Below are positions 16,165 through 25,608 of a DNA stretch of 64,000 nt, piece after piece. Where the stretch lies: contig JBFMCR010000014.1 in assembly GCA_040754425.1 (NCBI GenBank), forward strand, positions 124,001 to 188,000, in the 5' to 3' direction. The DNA comes from UBA6918 sp040754425 (lineage in GTDB: Bacteria > Pseudomonadota > Gammaproteobacteria > Burkholderiales > Thiobacillaceae). The notes under the pieces are model-generated. The model did not search any database. It saw nothing but the letters and a program-made list of their open reading frames with translations, and was not told where the DNA came from. Every line of letters begins with the position of its first letter. The first letter of the stretch is position 1. The translations under genes and the position numbers were made by a program.

Positions 16165-18591
16165 TCAAAGACCGGCCATGATGCCCTGTGCATCGCTCTT
16201 CTGCTTCTCATTGCCTTCGTTGATGACTTCCTGAAGGATTTCGCGCGCGCCTTCCTTGTCGCCCATTTCCAGGTAAGCGCGGGCCAGATCGAGCTTGGTG
16301 GCCACTTCGTCGAAGTCGTCCTCGCCACCGCCCCCCATGTCGCTCAGATCGAGGTCCAGACCGGAGAAGTCCATGGCAGGCACTTTCGGCGCTTCTGCAA
16401 CGGGTGCCTCTGCAGCCGGCGCTTCGGGGATATCGAGGTCGAAACCGGAAAGATCGAAATCCAGCGAGTGTTCTTCCACCCTCGCCTCGGCCGGCGCAGA
16501 CGTCTGCGCCTTCACTTCTTCCTCCGGCACGGGGAAGCTCAGATCCAGGTCCTGCAAAGGCGCAGCCTGTGGTTCGGGCTGCGGCTCGGGTTCAGTCGTA
16601 AAGTCGAGCGAGATGTCGGCCATCGGCTGCGCTTCCGGCTCTGGCTGCGGTTCGGGCTCGGACACGACCGGAATGGATTCGGGGGCCGCGGATGTTGCCG
16701 GCGCGGGGGCAGGTGCAGCTTCCGCTGCGCCCGCCGAGCCAGACTGTCCGCCGCCATACAGCGGGTTGTGCGGATCGATCGAGCGGCCCATTTCCACCGC
16801 CCTGTCCCAGACTGGGCCCGTTTGCCCGCCCAGCGCGGCATAAAGTTCGCCCGCCACGGTTTCGAACGCGGTCACGTTCTTGCGCGCGGCGTAGATTTCC
16901 AGCAACTTGAGGCGGATCTCGTGCGAGTCCGGCGTCTTTTTGAGCGCCTCCTTGAGGATTTCCTCGGCCTGGGCATCGCGTCCATAGGCCATGTACACGT
17001 CGGCTTCGGCAATCGGATCGACGTCTTGCGTGTCGATCTCGGCCAGACCCGCCTGGCTGAAGTCGGTGAGAAAGGAAGTGTCGCCGGTATTCACCACGCC
17101 GCCGGTGGCTGCCGCCCCGGCCACGCCGGTGGGCTGCAGTTCGCCGCCGGTAATGATGCTCTCGCCGGCCGGTTCCGAACTCTTTTTCCTGCGCAGCCGG
17201 CTGCCGGAAAGCATCCACCACAGCAGGCCGCCGAGCACCACCACCCCCGCTCCGGCCGTCCAGTAAATCGGGTTCTCGATGAGCTCGTCGTACCAGTTCG
17301 CCGCGGGCTCTTCCAGCGGCGGCGGCACCGCCTTCCTGACTTTCGGCGCAGGCGCCGGCTTCTGCTCGGGTGCTGCAGCGGCAGGCGTCTGGGCGGGAGC
17401 TTCTTTTGCCTTCATTTCAGCCAGCTTCTGCATGTCCCCGATCTGCTTTTGCAATTCCGCTTCGCGTTCCCTGGACTCCTGCAGGGCCTTTTCGCGCGCC
17501 GCCGCGTCTTCCTGCTCGGCCCGCGCTTTCTGCTCGGCCAGAGCTTTTTCCCGGGCCGCCTTCTCAGCCGCGGACTGCTCAGCCCTGGGGGGCGGCACCG
17601 GTGCTGCCTTGGAGAGCTTCAGCACGTCCCTGGCGGCATTCGCCTCGGGCTGGGCCTTGTCCTCGACCTTGGGTGCAACCTTGCCCACCACCGTCTTGGC
17701 GGGCGCTTCCTGCTGCGCCGGCTGCCCGGCTACGCTTTCCGCCAGCCTGGCCCGGTAGGCCTGCCAATCCTTCGCCTGCAGGCTGATTTCGCGGCGCGCA
17801 TCATCGTGATCGACGTCCAGCATTGCCTGGGTATCCGGCACGCGCAATTTCTGCCCGGCCTTGAGGCGGTTCATGTTCTTGCCGACGAAGGCATCGGAGT
17901 TTTCGCGGAACAGGCTCACCAGGGCCTGCTCCAAGCTGACATTGGCCGGCCGCACGCGATTCGCGATCTTGCTCAGGGTGTCGCCACGCTTGACCACGAC
18001 CAGGCTTTCAGCCGCAGGCGCAACCGCCGCAGGCTGCGTGGCGGCCGGCTTGGCGGGCTCCGGCTTGGCGGCTGCTACAGGGGCGACGGCTGCCGGGGCA
18101 GGCGTCGCGCCAACGGCAGGCCCTCCCGGCTGCTCCACCGTAACCGTCGGCACGCTCACGGCAACCGGCGCCACCGTCTGCGGCACGGCAATGCCGGGCG
18201 GGTCGAGCAGTATGGTGTATTCGCGCAGCAGGCGCCCGGAAGCCCAGTTGAGTTCGATGAGCATGTCCATGAAGGGGTCGTTGACCGGCTTGCTGGAGGT
18301 AAGCCTCAAGACGGGGCGCCCATCTGCACGCTTTTCAATGCTGAACTGCAGGGCGGACAACACTGGCGCGAATTCGATGTTTGCATTCCTGTAGGCGTCG
18401 CCCGAAGCCAGGCTGGCGCTGAGACTGTCCAGTTCGGACTTGTCCGCCACCAGCAGCTCGATTTCGGCGGAAAGCGGCTGGCCCAAGGCGGACTTCACGG
18501 TCAGCTTGCCCAGCCCCGCAGCCTGCACCCAGACCGGCAGCGTCAACATGGCGCCAACAACGAGTTGGGCGGTTAGGCGGTGCAATTTCAT
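16165..18591 (-). CDS. fimV: FimV-like polar hub protein
   Basis: An 808-residue inner-membrane, peptidoglycan-binding scaffold; in Pseudomonas, FimV organises polar proteins and type IV pilus function. Features in order: signal peptide (to about 24, LPVWVQA); FimV N-terminal beta domain (GKLTVKSALGQPLSAEIEL); LysM domain (about 193-252, VVVKRGDTLSKIANRV); a charged coiled coil (about 335-397); one membrane helix (about 440-460); an acidic cytoplasmic region with TPR-like helices (YMAYGRDAQAEEILKEAL); and the conserved C-terminal FimV domain (KLDLARAYLEMGDKEGAREI). A strong ribosome-binding site (GGAGGAAGAAGG) precedes the ATG. No pilus genes are in this window. Confidence 0.94.
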   Translation of the reverse strand: MKLHRLTAQLVVGAMLTLPVWVQAAGLGKLTVKSALGQPLSAEIELLVADKSELDSLSASLASGDAYRNANIEFAPVLSALQFSIEKRADGRPVLRLTSSKPVNDPFMDMLIELNWASGRLLREYTILLDPPGIAVPQTVAPVAVSVPTVTVEQPGGPAVGATPAPAAVAPVAAAKPEPAKPAATQPAAVAPAAESLVVVKRGDTLSKIANRVRPANVSLEQALVSLFRENSDAFVGKNMNRLKAGQKLRVPDTQAMLDVDHDDARREISLQAKDWQAYRARLAESVAGQPAQQEAPAKTVVGKVAPKVEDKAQPEANAARDVLKLSKAAPVPPPRAEQSAAEKAAREKALAEQKARAEQEDAAAREKALQESREREAELQKQIGDMQKLAEMKAKEAPAQTPAAAAPEQKPAPAPKVRKAVPPPLEEPAANWYDELIENPIYWTAGAGVVVLGGLLWWMLSGSRLRRKKSSEPAGESIITGGELQPTGVAGAAATGGVVNTGDTSFLTDFSQAGLAEIDTQDVDPIAEADVYMAYGRDAQAEEILKEALKKTPDSHEIRLKLLEIYAARKNVTAFETVAGELYAALGGQTGPVWDRAVEMGRSIDPHNPLYGGGQSGSAGAAEAAPAPAPATSAAPESIPVVSEPEPQPEPEAQPMADISLDFTTEPEPQPEPQAAPLQDLDLSFPVPEEEVKAQTSAPAEARVEEHSLDFDLSGFDLDIPEAPAAEAPVAEAPKVPAMDFSGLDLDLSDMGGGGEDDFDEVATKLDLARAYLEMGDKEGAREILQEVINEGNEKQKSDAQGIMAGL

Positions 18592-18622
18592 CCTTCTTCC
18601 TCCAGGAGGTTCTATTGTTTGG

Positions 18623-18654
18623 CGTCATAAAGCGCCTGTCGCCCTCTTATGACG
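18623..18654. promoter_or_regulatory. Inverted repeat in the fimV leader
   Basis: Perfect 8-bp arms CGTCATAA / TTATGACG separated by 16 bp, about 30-60 bp upstream of the fimV start. It could be an operator or an mRNA hairpin; there is no T-tract. Function unknown. Confidence 0.4.
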
Positions 18655-18706
18655 GCGTGACCGGCCAATTCTTTAGCAAATCGACCGCTGAAACAGGGTT
18701 TTAGCC

Positions 18707-19819
18707 TCAGTTTTCAAGCAAAATCCGCAGCATGCGGCGCAGTGGTTCGGCTGCGCCCCACAGCAGCTGATCCCCCACGGTGAAGGCCGACAGGTACTGC
18801 GGGCCCATGTTGAGCTTGCGCATGCGGCCGACAGGAACCGTGAGCGTGCCGGTCACGGCGGCCGGGGTCAATTCCTTCATGGTGATTTCGCGCTCGTTGG
18901 GCACCACCTTCACCCAGTCGTTGTGGGCGGCGATGATGCCGTGGATTTCGTCCAGCGGCACGTCCTTCGTCAGCTTGATGGTCAGCGCCTGGCTGTGGCA
19001 ACGCATGGCGCCGATGCGTACGCACAGTCCGTCGATGGGGATGGGGTTCCCGCTGCGTCCGAGGATTTTGTTGGCTTCCACCTGGGCCTTCCACTCTTCC
19101 TTGCTCTGGCCGGATTCGAGCTGCACGTCGATCCACGGGATCAGCGAACCGGCGAGCGGCACCGGCCAGGCATCCAGCGGATAGTCCTTGGAACGGATGA
19201 ACTCGGCGGTCTTCCTGTCGATTTCCAGGATGGCCGAGGCCGGGTCGTCGAGCAGCGCCTTGACGTTGGCATGCACCGCGCCCATCTGCCGGATCAGCTC
19301 GCGCATGTTGCGCGCCCCGGCGCCGGAGGCCGCCTGGTAGGTCTGCGGCGCGATCCACTCCACCAGCCCCTTGTCGAACAGGCCGCCGATGGCCATCAGC
19401 ATGAGCGACACCGTGCAGTTGCCGCCGACATAGGTCTTCACGCCCTTGGCGAGGCCATCCTCGATGACGTTCCTGTTCACCGGGTCGAGGATGATGATGG
19501 CTTCATCTTCCATGCGCAGGGTGGAGGCGGCGTCGATCCAGTAGCCTTTCCAGCCGGCCTCGCGCAGCCTGGGATACACCTCCCCGGTGTAGTCACCGCC
19601 CTGGCAGGTGATGATGGCATCCATCGCCTTGAGCTCGTCGATGCTGGAAGCGTCCTTCAGCGGCGGCACGTCGCGGCCGATGTCGGGGCCCTTGCCGCCG
19701 GGGTTGGAAGTGGTGAAGAACACCGGATCGATGACCTCGAAATCCTTCTCTTCGCGCATGCGCTGCATCAGCACCGAACCCACCATGCCGCGCCAGCCGA
19801 TCAGTCCTACTTTCAACAT
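18707..19819 (-). CDS. asd: Aspartate-semialdehyde dehydrogenase
   Basis: Reduces aspartyl phosphate to the semialdehyde feeding lysine/diaminopimelate, threonine and methionine. The 370-residue product has the NADP-binding start VGLIGWRGMVGSVLMQRM, the catalytic Cys in VGGNCTVSLML and His in IGAMRCHSQALT. Length and TTSNPGGKGPD match the Gram-negative type of ASADH. It lies 37 bp after leuB in the leuC-leuD-leuB-asd order common in proteobacteria. Confidence 0.97.
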   Translation of the reverse strand: MLKVGLIGWRGMVGSVLMQRMREEKDFEVIDPVFFTTSNPGGKGPDIGRDVPPLKDASSIDELKAMDAIITCQGGDYTGEVYPRLREAGWKGYWIDAASTLRMEDEAIIILDPVNRNVIEDGLAKGVKTYVGGNCTVSLMLMAIGGLFDKGLVEWIAPQTYQAASGAGARNMRELIRQMGAVHANVKALLDDPASAILEIDRKTAEFIRSKDYPLDAWPVPLAGSLIPWIDVQLESGQSKEEWKAQVEANKILGRSGNPIPIDGLCVRIGAMRCHSQALTIKLTKDVPLDEIHGIIAAHNDWVKVVPNEREITMKELTPAAVTGTLTVPVGRMRKLNMGPQYLSAFTVGDQLLWGAAEPLRRMLRILLEN

Positions 19820-19856
19820 TTTCAGAATCTCCCAAAATCTTTTTTTCCGCGGTCAA

Positions 19857-20918
19857 TCAAAGCTGCTTCACCACCGCGTCGCCCATTTCGCTGCACGACA
19901 CCTTCTGCGTGCCTTCGGTATGGATGTCCGCCGTGCGCAGGCCCTGCGCCAGCACCTTCTTCACCGCGTTTTCGATGCGCTGCGCGGCGGCTTCCTGGTT
20001 GAGCGTATAGCGCAGCATCATGGCCACCGAGAGGATGGTCGCCAGCGGATTGGCGATGTTCTTGCCGGCGATGTCGGGCGCGGAACCGTGTATGGGCTCG
20101 TACATGCCCTTGTTGTTCTGATCGAGCGAAGCCGAGGGCAGCATGCCGATGGAGCCGGTGAGCATGGAGGCTTCGTCCGAGAGGATGTCGCCGAAGATGT
20201 TGCCGGTGACGATGACGTCGAACTGCCTGGGATTGCGCACCAGCTGCATGGCGGCGTTATCCACGTACATGTGCGACAGCTCCACGTCCGGATAGTCTTT
20301 CGCGACCTCGATCACCACTTCCTTCCACAGTTCGGAACATTCCAGCACGTTGGCCTTTTCCACCGAGCACAGTTTCCTGTTCCGCTTCATGGCGATGCCG
20401 AAAGCCACATGCGCCACGCGCCGCACTTCGGACTCGGAATAGATCATGGTGTTGAAGCCGACGCGCTCGCCATTCCTCACCTCGATGCCGCGCGGTTGGC
20501 CGAAATACACGTCGCCCGTGAGTTCGCGCACGATCATGATGTCCAGCCCCGCCACCACTTCCGGGCGCAGGGTGGAAGCGCTCGCCAGTTCCGGATACAA
20601 AAAAGCCGGGCGCAGGTTGGCGAACAGATTCATTTCCTTGCGGATGCGCAAAAGACCGCGCTCCGGGCGCAGGGGACGGTCGAGGGCGTCGTACTTCGGA
20701 CCGCCGACGGCGCCCAGCAACACGGCGTCCGACGCCTTGGCCAATTCGAGCGTGGATGCCGGCAGCGGATCGCCCGCCGCGTCATAGCCGGCACCGCCGA
20801 TCGGCGCCTCTTCCATTTCCAGCTTGAGGCCGTCGCCGGACAGCGCCTTCATCACCTTCACCGCCTGGGCGACGATTTCGGGACCGATGCCGTCACCCGG
20901 CAAGACTGCAATCTTCAT
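19857..20918 (-). CDS. leuB: 3-isopropylmalate dehydrogenase
   Basis: Oxidative decarboxylation of 3-isopropylmalate in leucine synthesis. The 353-residue product has the nucleotide and substrate segments LPGDGIGPEIV, GPKYD, MIVRELTGDVYFGQPRG and EPIHGSAPDIAGKNIANP. A type A palindrome lies 30 bp upstream of the ATG, between leuD and leuB. Confidence 0.97.
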   Translation of the reverse strand: MKIAVLPGDGIGPEIVAQAVKVMKALSGDGLKLEMEEAPIGGAGYDAAGDPLPASTLELAKASDAVLLGAVGGPKYDALDRPLRPERGLLRIRKEMNLFANLRPAFLYPELASASTLRPEVVAGLDIMIVRELTGDVYFGQPRGIEVRNGERVGFNTMIYSESEVRRVAHVAFGIAMKRNRKLCSVEKANVLECSELWKEVVIEVAKDYPDVELSHMYVDNAAMQLVRNPRQFDVIVTGNIFGDILSDEASMLTGSIGMLPSASLDQNNKGMYEPIHGSAPDIAGKNIANPLATILSVAMMLRYTLNQEAAAQRIENAVKKVLAQGLRTADIHTEGTQKVSCSEMGDAVVKQL

Positions 20919-20948
20919 GTCAAATAATCACAATCAAATAAAATCATT

Positions 20949-21023
20949 AACAGAGAGGCAAAGGAGGATTGGGAGGAAAAGCCGAGAATTGTTTTACTCC
21001 CTTACCTCCCATACCTCCCTGTT
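20949..21023. repeat. Intergenic palindrome, type A copy 2
   Basis: Left arm AACAGAGAGGCAAAGGAGGA; right arm CTCCCATACCTCCCTGTT. The right arm, read in reverse complement (AACAGGGAGGTATGGGAGG), is nearly identical to the left arm of copy 3 at 35923. It fills the leuD-leuB junction. Confidence 0.82.
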
Positions 21024-21029
21024 CAAAAA

Positions 21030-21668
21030 TCAGGCAAAAAGCCACGGCGCTTCCGCTTTGCGCCGCTCTTCGTAGGCCTTGATCTTGTCGCTTTGCAACA
21101 GGGTCAGGGCGATATCGTCGAGGCCGTTCAGGAGCCGATACTTGCGGCCGGCATCTACTTCAAACGGGATCACTTCACCCGTGGGCGTGGTCACCGTCTG
21201 CTTGTCCAGATCCACGGTCAGGGCATAGCCCTCGTTCGCTTCGCACTCTTTGAACAGCCGGTCGACGATGACCGCGTCCAGCACGATGGGCAGGAGGCCG
21301 TTCTTGAAGCAGTTGTTGTAGAAGATGTCGGCGAAACTCGGCGCGATGATGACGCGAAAGCCGTAATCCTCGAGCGCCCAGGGCGCGTGCTCGCGGGAAG
21401 AACCGCAGCCGAAGTTTTCGCGCGCCAGCAGCACCGAGGCGCCCTGGTAGCGCGGCCTGTTCAGCACGAAGTCGGGATTGAGCGGGCGGTCGTGGTTGGG
21501 CTTGCCCGGCTCGCCCACGTCGAGGTAGCGCCATTCGTCGAACAGGTTGGGGCCGAAGCCGCTGCGCTTGATCGACTTCAGGAACTGCTTGGGAATGATG
21601 GCGTCGGTATCGACGTTGGCGCGGTCGAGCGGCACCACCAGGCCCTCATGCTTTGTAAAGGCTTTCAT
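21030..21668 (-). CDS. leuD: 3-isopropylmalate dehydratase small subunit
   Basis: Swivelling-domain subunit of isopropylmalate isomerase, partner of LeuC. The 212-residue product has DTDAIIPKQFLKSI near the N-terminus and the substrate loop ENFGCGSSREHAPWAL. Its ATG overlaps the TGA of the small entericidin-like gene (ATGA), so translation of the two is probably coupled. Confidence 0.97.
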   Translation of the reverse strand: MKAFTKHEGLVVPLDRANVDTDAIIPKQFLKSIKRSGFGPNLFDEWRYLDVGEPGKPNHDRPLNPDFVLNRPRYQGASVLLARENFGCGSSREHAPWALEDYGFRVIIAPSFADIFYNNCFKNGLLPIVLDAVIVDRLFKECEANEGYALTVDLDKQTVTTPTGEVIPFEVDAGRKYRLLNGLDDIALTLLQSDKIKAYEERRKAEAPWLFA

Positions 21669-21823
21669 TTACTCGACTTCTGTATGGCTTCGCCGGCCTT
21701 CTCGATGTCCTGGCCGACGCCGCGCACGGTATTGCAGCCATAGAGGCTGAACACGACGGCGGTGGCCGCAAGGAGCAGCGCGATTTTTGCGGCGCCGATT
21801 ACGATGAATTTCCTGGGGATCAT
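21665..21823 (-). CDS. Entericidin A/B family lipoprotein
   Basis: A 52-residue gene lying between leuC and leuD. The peptide begins MIPRKFIVIGAAK, has a hydrophobic helix and a lipobox ending at Cys30 (FSLYGC). The mature part NTVRGVGQDIEKAGEAIQ is the diagnostic entericidin sequence. In E. coli, entericidins are small membrane lipoproteins of a toxin/antidote-like locus. This copy is single, starts 9 bp after leuC and ends ATGA-overlapped with leuD, so it is expressed as part of the leucine operon. Confidence 0.88.
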   Translation of the reverse strand: MIPRKFIVIGAAKIALLLAATAVVFSLYGCNTVRGVGQDIEKAGEAIQKSSK

Positions 21824-21832
21824 GGCATCACC

Positions 21833-23239
21833 TCACTGAAGTTTGCTGACATCGACAAAATGGCCGAACACGCCGGCCGCAGCCGCCATCGCCGGACTGA
21901 CCAGATGCGTGCGCCCGCCCGCGCCCTGGCGCCCTTCGAAATTGCGGTTGGACGTGGAAGCGCAGCGCTCGCCCGGCTGCAGCCGATCTGCATTCATGGC
22001 AAGACACATGGAGCAGCCCGGCTCGCGCCACTCGAATCCGGCATCGAGGAAGATCTTGTCCAGGCCCTCTTCCTCGGCCTGCTGCTTCACCAGACCCGAG
22101 CCCGGCACCACCATGGCCAGTTTCACATTGGCAGCCTTGCGCTTGCCCTTCACCACTGCGGCCGCCTCGCGCAGGTCTTCGATCCGGGAATTGGTGCAGG
22201 AGCCGATGAACACCTTGTCGACCATGATCTTTTCGATCGGCGTGCCGGCCTGCAAGCCCATGTACGCGAGCGCGAGCTCCCAGTCGTGTTTTTTCACTTC
22301 GCTGGGGGCGTCGGCAGGGTCAGGCACCTTGCCGTCCACCGTCACCACCATCTCGGGCGACGTGCCCCAGGTCACCTGCGGCCTGATCTTCGCCGCGTCG
22401 AGCACGACTTCGGCATCGAACTTCGCATCGGCATCAGACACCAGCGTCTTCCAGTAGGCCGCAGCCAGCTCGAACATCTCGCCCTTGGGCGCGAAAGGCC
22501 GGCCGCGGAAGTATTCGATGGTCTTCTCGTCCACCGCCACCATGCCGGCGCGCGCGCCCGCCTCGATGGCCATGTTGCACAGGGTCATGCGCCCTTCCAT
22601 GGACAGCGAACGGATGGCCGAACCGGCGAACTCGACGGCATAACCGGTGCCGCCGGCAGTGCCGATCTCGCCGATGATGGCGAGCGCCACGTCCTTGGCG
22701 GTCACGCCGCGCCCGAGTTCGCCTTCCACGCGGATCAGCATGGCCTTGGATTTTTTCTGCCACAGGCATTGCGTGGCGAGCACGTGCTCGACTTCGGACG
22801 TGCCGATACCGTGCGCCAATGCCCCGAAAGCCCCATGCGTGGAAGTGTGCGAGTCGCCGCACACCACGGTCATGCCCGGCAGGGTGAGGCCCTCTTCCGG
22901 GCCGATGACGTGCACGATGCCCTGGCGGATGTCGTTCATCCCGAATTCGGTGATGCCGAACTCGGCGCAGTTGGCGTCCAGCGTTTCCACCTGCAGGCGC
23001 GACACCGGGTCGGCGATGCCCTTGCTGCGGTCGGTGGTCGGCACGTTGTGGTCCGGCACGGCCACGGCGGAACCGGCGCGCCAGGGCTTGCGCCCGGCCA
23101 GCTTGAGACCCTCGAAAGCCTGCGGGCTGGTGACCTCGTGCACCAGATGGCGGTCGATGTAGAGCAAGGTCGTGCCGTCGGGCTCCACGTGCACCACGTG
23201 GGCATCCCATAGCTTGTCGTAAAGGGTACGTCCGGGCAT
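21833..23239 (-). CDS. leuC: 3-isopropylmalate dehydratase large subunit
   Basis: Aconitase-family subunit of isopropylmalate isomerase. The 468-residue product has the 4Fe-4S cysteines in IGSCTNSRIEDLR and PGCSMCLAMN, and the start TLYDKLWDAHVV typical of LeuC. It opens the leuC-ecn-leuD-leuB cluster and has a candidate promoter just upstream, in the 31-bp gap after the MFS gene. Confidence 0.97.
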   Translation of the reverse strand: MPGRTLYDKLWDAHVVHVEPDGTTLLYIDRHLVHEVTSPQAFEGLKLAGRKPWRAGSAVAVPDHNVPTTDRSKGIADPVSRLQVETLDANCAEFGITEFGMNDIRQGIVHVIGPEEGLTLPGMTVVCGDSHTSTHGAFGALAHGIGTSEVEHVLATQCLWQKKSKAMLIRVEGELGRGVTAKDVALAIIGEIGTAGGTGYAVEFAGSAIRSLSMEGRMTLCNMAIEAGARAGMVAVDEKTIEYFRGRPFAPKGEMFELAAAYWKTLVSDADAKFDAEVVLDAAKIRPQVTWGTSPEMVVTVDGKVPDPADAPSEVKKHDWELALAYMGLQAGTPIEKIMVDKVFIGSCTNSRIEDLREAAAVVKGKRKAANVKLAMVVPGSGLVKQQAEEEGLDKIFLDAGFEWREPGCSMCLAMNADRLQPGERCASTSNRNFEGRQGAGGRTHLVSPAMAAAAGVFGHFVDVSKLQ

Positions 23240-23268
23240 GAAACAAAAAACCTTTTAAAGAACAAAAT

Positions 23269-23297
23269 ATTATAAGTCAGCTGACTGCCGCCGGAAA
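23269..23297 (-). promoter_or_regulatory. Candidate sigma-70 promoter for leuC
   Basis: On the minus strand a perfect TATAAT lies about 30 bp upstream of the leuC ATG, with TTTCCG as a weak -35 at 17-bp spacing. The -35 sits inside the end of the upstream MFS gene. Confidence 0.45.
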
Positions 23298-24439
23298 GCG
23301 CTGCGCCGCCGTGCCTTATATCTCAGCCGCACCAGAAAAGCCAGCAGCGCGCATACGGCGGCCAGGCTGAAGGTCCACTGCGCGCCCAGCCCTTCCCAGG
23401 CCCATCCCGAATACAACCCGCCCAGTGTGCCGCCGGCGCCGAAGGCGAAGCTGTTGTACAGCGCCTGCCCGCGCGCCTGATGGCGGCCCCTGAAGTATTG
23501 GTGGATGAGCGTCACCGCCGAGGCGTGATAGGCGCCGAAGGTAAAGGCGTGCAACACCTGCGCAGCGACGACCAGCGCCGGGCTGCCTACGCCCCAGGCG
23601 ATCATGAGAAAGCGCAGCGTCGCCACCGCGAAGGTCAGCAGCAGCAGGCGCTCGAAGTTCACCTGCGCGAACCGCGGCAGCCACAGGAACACGGCGATCT
23701 CCGCGATCACACCGATGGCCCACAGCCAACCCACCGCCGACTTGCTGTAGCCGTGGTCGACGAGGTAGATCGAATAGAAGGTGTAGTAAGGGCCGTGCGC
23801 CGCCGCCATCAGAAAGCAGCCTGCCAGCAGCGTCCACACCTCCGGCCGGCGCACGATGTCCATGATCGGCGCGTGGTCGTGTTCGTGTCTTGACGCCTCG
23901 GCCTCGGGCATGAAGCGCGCAAACAGCGCGATGCCGAGGATGAAGCCCAGCACCGCCCACAACAGGTCGGTCACCGGCCGATAGTCGAACCAGTAGCCCA
24001 GGCCGATCACCACCGCGATGAAGCCGATCGAGCCCCACAGGCGGATGTAGCCGTAGTTGGCCATGCGCTCGCCCAGGTGCGACAGCGTCATGGCCTCGAC
24101 CAGCGGCAGCGATGCGCTCCAGAAGAAGCTCATGCCCGCCATGACCACGAACAGCCACCAGAACGAGGTGCCGAAGAACACACCCACATAACACAGCAGG
24201 CTGCCGATGGCTGCAAGCTGCACGATCGCCACGCGCCTGCCGCTGCGGTCGGCCATGTGCCCCCAGATGTTGGGCGCGAAAATGCGCATCACCTGCAAGA
24301 GCGACATCAGAATGCCGATCTGGAAGGCAGAGAATTCAAGCGACTTGAGATACAGCCCCCAGAACGGCGCCATGGCCCCGACGAAGGCGAAATAGAAGAA
24401 ATAGAAGCCCGAAAGCCTCCAGTAGGGTACATCTTTCAT
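23270..24439 (-). CDS. MFS transporter, HcaT/nucleoside-symporter-like
   Basis: A 389-residue inner-membrane carrier with about 12 hydrophobic helices. The N-terminal YWRLSGFYFFYFAFVGAMAP and the early loop GHMADRSGRRVA (the MFS loop 2-3 motif) recall the HcaT/LacY-NupG branch of the major facilitator superfamily. Substrate cannot be inferred; the neighbours (aroC upstream, leuC downstream) do not specify one. The basic C-terminal tail (RRRSAFRRQ) is cytoplasmic. Confidence 0.82.
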   Translation of the reverse strand: MKDVPYWRLSGFYFFYFAFVGAMAPFWGLYLKSLEFSAFQIGILMSLLQVMRIFAPNIWGHMADRSGRRVAIVQLAAIGSLLCYVGVFFGTSFWWLFVVMAGMSFFWSASLPLVEAMTLSHLGERMANYGYIRLWGSIGFIAVVIGLGYWFDYRPVTDLLWAVLGFILGIALFARFMPEAEASRHEHDHAPIMDIVRRPEVWTLLAGCFLMAAAHGPYYTFYSIYLVDHGYSKSAVGWLWAIGVIAEIAVFLWLPRFAQVNFERLLLLTFAVATLRFLMIAWGVGSPALVVAAQVLHAFTFGAYHASAVTLIHQYFRGRHQARGQALYNSFAFGAGGTLGGLYSGWAWEGLGAQWTFSLAAVCALLAFLVRLRYKARRRSAFRRQSADL

Positions 24440-24507
24440 GGAGTGAATTATCCCGGATACCGGGCGGGCCCGAACGGGGCCGAAAAGGAATTATTTCTGC
24501 CGGCAAA

Positions 24508-25608
24508 TCATTTCGGCTTGCCGGGAATCACCGGCGTGCCGCTTGCCACGTCACCGCACTGCGCGCGATGGCGCAGCGCATGGTCCATGATGACGATGGC
24601 CATCAGCGCCTCGGCGATGGGGGTGGCGCGGATGCCGACGCAGGGATCGTGGCGGCCGTGGGTCACCACCTCGACGGGTTTGCCGTCGATGTCGATGGAG
24701 CGGCCCGGCAGTCGGATGGAGGAAGTGGGCTTGATGGCGATGTGCGCCACCACCGGCTGTCCCGTCGATATCCCGCCCAGCACGCCGCCTGCGTGGTTTG
24801 ATAGAAAACCCTGTGGCGTGAGCTCGTCGCGGTGCTCGGTGCCCTTCTGCCGCGCAGCTTCCATGCCGTCGCCGATTTCCACGCCCTTGACGGCATTGAG
24901 CCCCATCAAGGCGTGCGCGAGGTCGGCATCGAGCTTGTCGTACAGCGGCTCGCCCAAACCCACCGGCACGTTCTCGGCAACGAGGGTGATTTTCGCGCCC
25001 ACCGAATCGCCCGACTTGCGCAGCGCGTCCATGTAGGACTCCAGCTGCGGCACGATGGCGGCGCTGGGCGAGAAGAAGGCGTTGTTGTTCACTTCGCCCC
25101 AGGACTCGAAGGGAATGTCGATGGAGCCGAGCGCGCTCAGGTAGCCGCGGATCACCACGCCGTATTTTTCCCTGAGCCACTTCTTGGCGATGGCGCCGGC
25201 GCCGACGATGGGCGCAGTCAGGCGCGCCGACGAACGCCCGCCGCCGCGGTAATCGCGGAAGCCGTATTTCTGCGTGTAGGTGTAGTCGGCATGGCCGGGG
25301 CGGAAAGTCGCGGCGATGTTGCCGTAGTCCTTGCTGCGCTGGTCCTCGTTGCGGATCAAAAGCGCGATCGGCGTGCCGGTGGTTTTGCCTTCGAACACGC
25401 CGGAGAGGATTTCCGCGGTGTCCGATTCCTGGCGCTGGGTGACATGGCGCGAAGTGCCCGGCTTGCGGCGGTCGAGGTCAAACTGGATGTCGGCCTCGGC
25501 CAGCTCCATCCCCGGCGGGCAGCCGTCCACCACGCAGCCGATGGCCGGGCCGTGGGATTCGCCGAAGACGGTGACGCAAAAAAGTTTGCCGAGTGTGCTG
25601 CCGGACAT
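24508..25608 (-). CDS. aroC: Chorismate synthase
   Basis: Final shikimate-pathway step: EPSP to chorismate, FMN-dependent, supplying the trp genes further along. The 366-residue product has all signatures: FGESHGPAIGC, RKPGTSRHVTQRQESD, YRGGGRSSARLTA, SNHAGGVLGGISTGQPV and GRHDPCVGIRA. The gene appears monocistronic, with a 68-bp gap to the MFS gene. Confidence 0.98.
   Translation of the reverse strand: MSGSTLGKLFCVTVFGESHGPAIGCVVDGCPPGMELAEADIQFDLDRRKPGTSRHVTQRQESDTAEILSGVFEGKTTGTPIALLIRNEDQRSKDYGNIAATFRPGHADYTYTQKYGFRDYRGGGRSSARLTAPIVGAGAIAKKWLREKYGVVIRGYLSALGSIDIPFESWGEVNNNAFFSPSAAIVPQLESYMDALRKSGDSVGAKITLVAENVPVGLGEPLYDKLDADLAHALMGLNAVKGVEIGDGMEAARQKGTEHRDELTPQGFLSNHAGGVLGGISTGQPVVAHIAIKPTSSIRLPGRSIDIDGKPVEVVTHGRHDPCVGIRATPIAEALMAIVIMDHALRHRAQCGDVASGTPVIPGKPK

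Noticed and set aside
15748..18576. A 942-codon open frame antisense to fimV
   Set aside because: Long antisense frames are common opposite GC-rich genes. Its translation is His/Arg/Gly-rich without domains, while the other strand encodes a full FimV.
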